64,000 nucleotides of DNA. Source: Myxococcales bacterium (GTDB lineage Bacteria; Myxococcota_A; Polyangia; Polyangiales; Ga0077539). Location of the stretch: NCBI GenBank assembly GCA_013298625.1, contig JAAFIF010000010.1:83747-147746 (forward strand), written 5' to 3'. Shown in pieces: positions 61,213 to 64,000 of this stretch. The position numbers and the translations under genes are program-made. Within the stretch, counting starts at the first letter, position 1. Each line of letters begins with the position of its first letter. A model generated the notes under the pieces. The model was not told where the DNA came from. It made no database searches and worked only from the letters and a program-made list of their open reading frames with translations.

Positions 61213-64000
61213 TCACGTGGCGACGCTGGGCTGCGCGGCGTCGGGCCGCAGGATCGTCTCGACGCCGCTGAGCTGGACGAGCACAGCGCCCTCCGCGTCG
61301 ACCACGTACACGTCGCTCACCGCGCGGCTGTCCTTCGCAGAGCGCGCGGCGACCACGCAGCGGACGGGGCCCTTCACGGCGCCCGTCGCGCTCACGTCGA
61401 CCTCGGCGATCGCCATGGGCAGCGTGGCGCCGCCGAGCGCGCGCTTGGACCAGAGGACAGCGAGCTGCAGCGCGCCGTCCATCGCAGCGGGGTCCCACTG
61501 CCACGGCTCGGGGCTCCAGCCGCGCTCGATCAGCCCGGTCATCGTCGCGCTCGCGCCTTGCGACGCGACGCCTTCGACCCGAGAGAGCACGCGAAATCGC
61601 TCGCCGTGAAAGAGCGCGAAGCCGTCGTACACGACGCCGTCGTGCGGCTCGAGCGCGCCGAGGGACGGGGCCTTCGCCGAGGCGCCCGCGAACGGGGCGC
61701 CCAGCTCGACCTGCGCCGCGTAGTGCAGCCGATCGTTGCGACCGCGGAGCTCAACGTGCGCGACGACGCCGCTGCCGTTCGAGAGCTTCTTGGCCGTGAG
61801 CACGAGGCGATCGCCGGTGGTGGCGAAGCGCTCGAGCTTGATTCCGTTGAGCACTTTGACGGCGCGAATCGCGCGGACGTGACGCTCGGGAGAGAGCGCC
61901 CGCGCCGCGCGCTGGATCCACTCGAGGGCCATCACCACGGGGACGACCACGACGCCGGCGATCGCGTGGTCCGCGAGGTAGCCGTGCGTGCGCTCGTGCG
62001 CGAGGACCTCGGTGACGGCGGGCTTGTCCGCGTCGCTGCCGAGCGCGCCCGCGCCAGGGTTGCCGCCGAGCACCACGTGCCCATCGTCGCCTTCGCGGTT
62101 GAGCTCGCGCACAAACGCCTGCGCCCCCGCGTCGATCGCGATGAGCGGAACCGCCATCTTCTCGAAGTGCTGCGCCAGCTCTGGCGTGACCATACCGCCC
62201 GCCCACGGGCCCCAGCCGAGCGAGCGCACGGTGCACGCGCCGCCGCGGCGGGCGCGCTCGGCGCTGGCGACCAGGTTGAGCACCTCGTTGGCCATGGCGT
62301 AGTCGCTCTGACCGAGGTTTCCGGTGCGCGCGGCGACCGACGAGAACAGGCAGATCGCGCGCAGCGGATCGCCCGACGTCGCGTCGAGCAGCGTGCGAAG
62401 CGCGGACACCTTCGTGTCGAACACGCGGTCGAACTGCTCTTGCGTCTTGTCCGCCACGAGCTTGTCCGCGAGCACGCCCGCGCCGTGAACGAGCGCGTGA
62501 ATCGCGCCCCACGCGCCGCGCACCTCGTCGAGCGCAGCGCGCAGCGACGCGGCGTCCTGCACGTCCGTCGCGAGGTAGCGAACCTCGCTGCCCGCCGCGC
62601 GGATCGCGTCCATCGTCCCGCGCACCTCGCGGTTGGCGAGCACCTTCGACGCGGCCTGCCCGGCTTGCACCGGCGTGACCTTCGCGCCGCGCTTCTGCGC
62701 GTCGATCATGAACGCGCGCTTGAGCGCGATCTCGTCTCGGTGCCCCTGCGCCCACGCCGCCTCGTCTTCGAGCGCCGTGCGGCCGAGCAGCGCGATCTTC
62801 ACCGGCTGCGACTGCGCCAGGGCGATCAAGCACGACGCGGTCACTCCGCGCGCGCCGCCCGTGGCCAGGACCACCGCGCCGGCGTCGAGCGACGGCGTCC
62901 CCTTCGACGGAAGCGCCGCTGCTTCGGCCTTCACCGCGAAGCGCGCCCCGTCCGCGCCGAGCGCGACCTCGCGCTGACCGCCGCCGAACACGAGCTCGTC
63001 CGCGATCGCGCGCGCCAACGTCCCCGCGTCGCGCCCAGCCCGCGCCAGGTCGATCGCCTGCACCGTCGCGAGCGGCCACTCTTGCGCGCACGTCCGAGCC
63101 AGCGCCGAGACGCCGCCCAGCCACGCGCGCAGCGGCTCGCAGCCCGAGAGCCCGTAGTCGCCTCCGGTGTCCTGCACGGTGACGAGCGTCCCGCCCTTGT
63201 CCGTAAACGTCCGAGCGACGGACTTCACCGCGCGAAACACCGCGCGATTGACGGCGATCGCCTCGTCGATCGTCGCGACCTCGCGCAGCCCGTCGAGGCT
63301 CACGAGCACGCTCGCGTCCTCGGGAACCGCGTCCGCTTCGCACAGCTCGGCGCGCACGTTGCGCTGCGCGAGCTCGCTCACCAGCGCCTCGGCGACGCCC
63401 GCTCCGTCGCGGCTCACCGCCACGCGGCCGCCCGCGTAGAGCCCGCGGATCGCGAGCCCAACGGGCGCACACACATTCAAGCGGACCGCGAATCGACCGA
63501 TGTGCGGGGCCTCGGCTTTAGGGATCTTCTCCCTGTCGCCTGCCGATAAACGGGTGGTGGCCGAGGTCGGGACAGCCGTGGCTCCGCCCGAGCGGTCGCG
63601 CATGTAGTCGACGATCTGTCCGAGCGTGCGCAGCTGCGCGAGCTCGTTGGGCTTCACTTCGGGAAGGTTCGGGACGCGCGCGCGCATGGCCGAGAGGATC
63701 TCGACGCGCTTGATCGAGTCGATCCCGAGGTCGGCCTCGAGCTCCATCTGCATCCCCAGCATCTCTGCCGGATACCCAGTCTTTTCGCTGACAACTTCGA
63801 GCATCACCTTCTCGAGGTCCACGCCCGCGCTCGCCGGAGCGGCAGCAGGAGCCGCAGCCGGAGCCGCAGCCACGGGCGCGCTCGCCGCAGCGACCGCTCC
63901 GCCCGAGCGATCACGCATGTAATCGACGATCTGTCCGAGCGTGCGCAGCTGCGCGAGCTCGTTGGGCTTCACTTCGGGAAGGTTCGGGACGCGCGCGCGC
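61213..64000 (-). CDS. pfa2: PUFA synthase subunit Pfa2/PfaA-like, C-terminal part: ACPs-KR-DH (runs off window)
   Basis: The last 929 residues of the large multifunctional PUFA synthase subunit, continuing past the window. It starts inside an ACP, then one complete ACP with LGIDSIKRVEIL, whose Ser takes phosphopantetheine, joined by Ala/Pro linkers. A ketoreductase follows, with ATGGARGVTASC for NADPH and VAARTGNLGQSDYAMANEV containing the catalytic Ser/Tyr region. The C-terminal dehydratase of polyketide type has LADHAIAGVVVVPVV (His of HxxxGxxxxP) and FALFHGERFRV. The usual order upstream would be KS and malonyl transferase. It stops 42 bases before pfa3 on the same strand, so they form one operon that makes LC-PUFA such as EPA or DHA. 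Confidence 0.92.
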   Translation of the reverse strand, partial: RARVPNLPEVKPNELAQLRTLGQIVDYMRDRSGGAVAAASAPVAAAPAAAPAAAPASAGVDLEKVMLEVVSEKTGYPAEMLGMQMELEADLGIDSIKRVEILSAMRARVPNLPEVKPNELAQLRTLGQIVDYMRDRSGGATAVPTSATTRLSAGDREKIPKAEAPHIGRFAVRLNVCAPVGLAIRGLYAGGRVAVSRDGAGVAEALVSELAQRNVRAELCEADAVPEDASVLVSLDGLREVATIDEAIAVNRAVFRAVKSVARTFTDKGGTLVTVQDTGGDYGLSGCEPLRAWLGGVSALARTCAQEWPLATVQAIDLARAGRDAGTLARAIADELVFGGGQREVALGADGARFAVKAEAAALPSKGTPSLDAGAVVLATGGARGVTASCLIALAQSQPVKIALLGRTALEDEAAWAQGHRDEIALKRAFMIDAQKRGAKVTPVQAGQAASKVLANREVRGTMDAIRAAGSEVRYLATDVQDAASLRAALDEVRGAWGAIHALVHGAGVLADKLVADKTQEQFDRVFDTKVSALRTLLDATSGDPLRAICLFSSVAARTGNLGQSDYAMANEVLNLVASAERARRGGACTVRSLGWGPWAGGMVTPELAQHFEKMAVPLIAIDAGAQAFVRELNREGDDGHVVLGGNPGAGALGSDADKPAVTEVLAHERTHGYLADHAIAGVVVVPVVMALEWIQRAARALSPERHVRAIRAVKVLNGIKLERFATTGDRLVLTAKKLSNGSGVVAHVELRGRNDRLHYAAQVELGAPFAGASAKAPSLGALEPHDGVVYDGFALFHGERFRVLSRVEGVASQGASATMTGLIERGWSPEPWQWDPAAMDGALQLAVLWSKRALGGATLPMAIAEVDVSATGAVKGPVRCVVAARSAKDSRAVSDVYVVDAEGAVLVQLSGVETILRPDAAQPSVAT
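63584..63685 (-). repeat. ACP-end repeat copy 1 (period 315 bases)
   Basis: Nearly identical to 63899-64000 at DNA level with only a few differences, spaced by exactly 315 bases (105 residues). It encodes the end of the ACP (PNLPEVKPNELAQL and QIVDYMRDRSGG). Confidence 0.85.
63899..64000 (-). repeat. ACP-end repeat copy 2 (continues beyond window)
   Basis: Second copy of the ACP-end repeat, cut by the window edge. Tandem ACPs in PUFA synthases are typically kept alike by recombination. Confidence 0.85.

Overview
The window is high-GC DNA from what looks like a myxobacterium (Myxococcota, probably Polyangia). The evidence is a PUFA synthase whose last subunit carries a fused acylglycerolphosphate acyltransferase, a subtilase ending in a MYXO-CTERM-like GCGC plus membrane segment plus basic tail, many lipoproteins with Asp/Ala/Ser-rich linkers, and GTG/TTG starts with tightly overlapping genes. 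Strong third-position GC creates long antisense reading frames nearly everywhere; these were discarded. No rRNA, tRNA, CRISPR array or insertion sequence was seen, and no stretch over about 300 bases lacks a gene.

Region 1 (1-4811) and region 3 (12953-24904) form a surface polysaccharide locus: a WecA/MraY-type initiating sugar-phosphate transferase (cut by the window edge), a sugar epimerase, a WlbA/WbpB-type oxidoreductase, glycosyltransferases, a Wzz-BY-kinase, an O-antigen-ligase/polymerase-like protein with a repeat tail, a methyltransferase, a flippase-like membrane protein, a second Gfo/Idh oxidoreductase, a GT-C-like membrane protein and a DPM-like GT2.

Region 2 (4796-12845) interrupts that locus and is the most interesting part. 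It is a candidate RiPP cluster. A 56-residue precursor (8437-8607, not in ordinary gene-size range) carries a leader with the exact spacing of lasso-peptide leaders (Tyr -17, Pro -14, Ile -12, Thr -2). A PqqD-like B1 protein and a B2 transglutaminase-like leader protease are encoded on the other strand. The predicted core has no acidic acceptor residue and no lasso cyclase is present; instead a radical SAM enzyme follows the precursor directly, then an HPr-kinase-like protein and an ABC exporter. A methyltransferase and a nucleotidyltransferase lie at the far end, and a secreted lipoprotein precedes the precursor.

Region 4 (24908-35720) holds a very large M48 membrane metalloprotease, an LpxA-like acyltransferase paired with a DegT/GnnB-like aminotransferase (possible 2,3-diamino sugar for lipid A), an 888-residue protein of unknown function, an Obg GTPase with an acidic insert, and a beta-carbonic anhydrase.

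Region 5 (35779-53369) is mostly envelope and secreted proteins: an M1-like lipoprotein peptidase, a MYXO-CTERM subtilase with FG-GAP-like repeats, a four-gene operon of DUF3500 lipoprotein, EF-hand membrane protein, histidine kinase and NtrC-type regulator, a possible outer-membrane protein, a PlsC-like acyltransferase coupled to a small Ser-rich protein and a pectinacetylesterase-like lipoprotein, then several unknown membrane proteins.

Region 6 (53443-64000) is the 3' part of a polyunsaturated fatty acid synthase operon read on the minus strand: the end of pfa2 (ACP repeats, KR, DH; continues beyond the window) followed by complete pfa3 (KS, CLF, four FabA-like hotdog folds, a further DH-like region and the acyltransferase).
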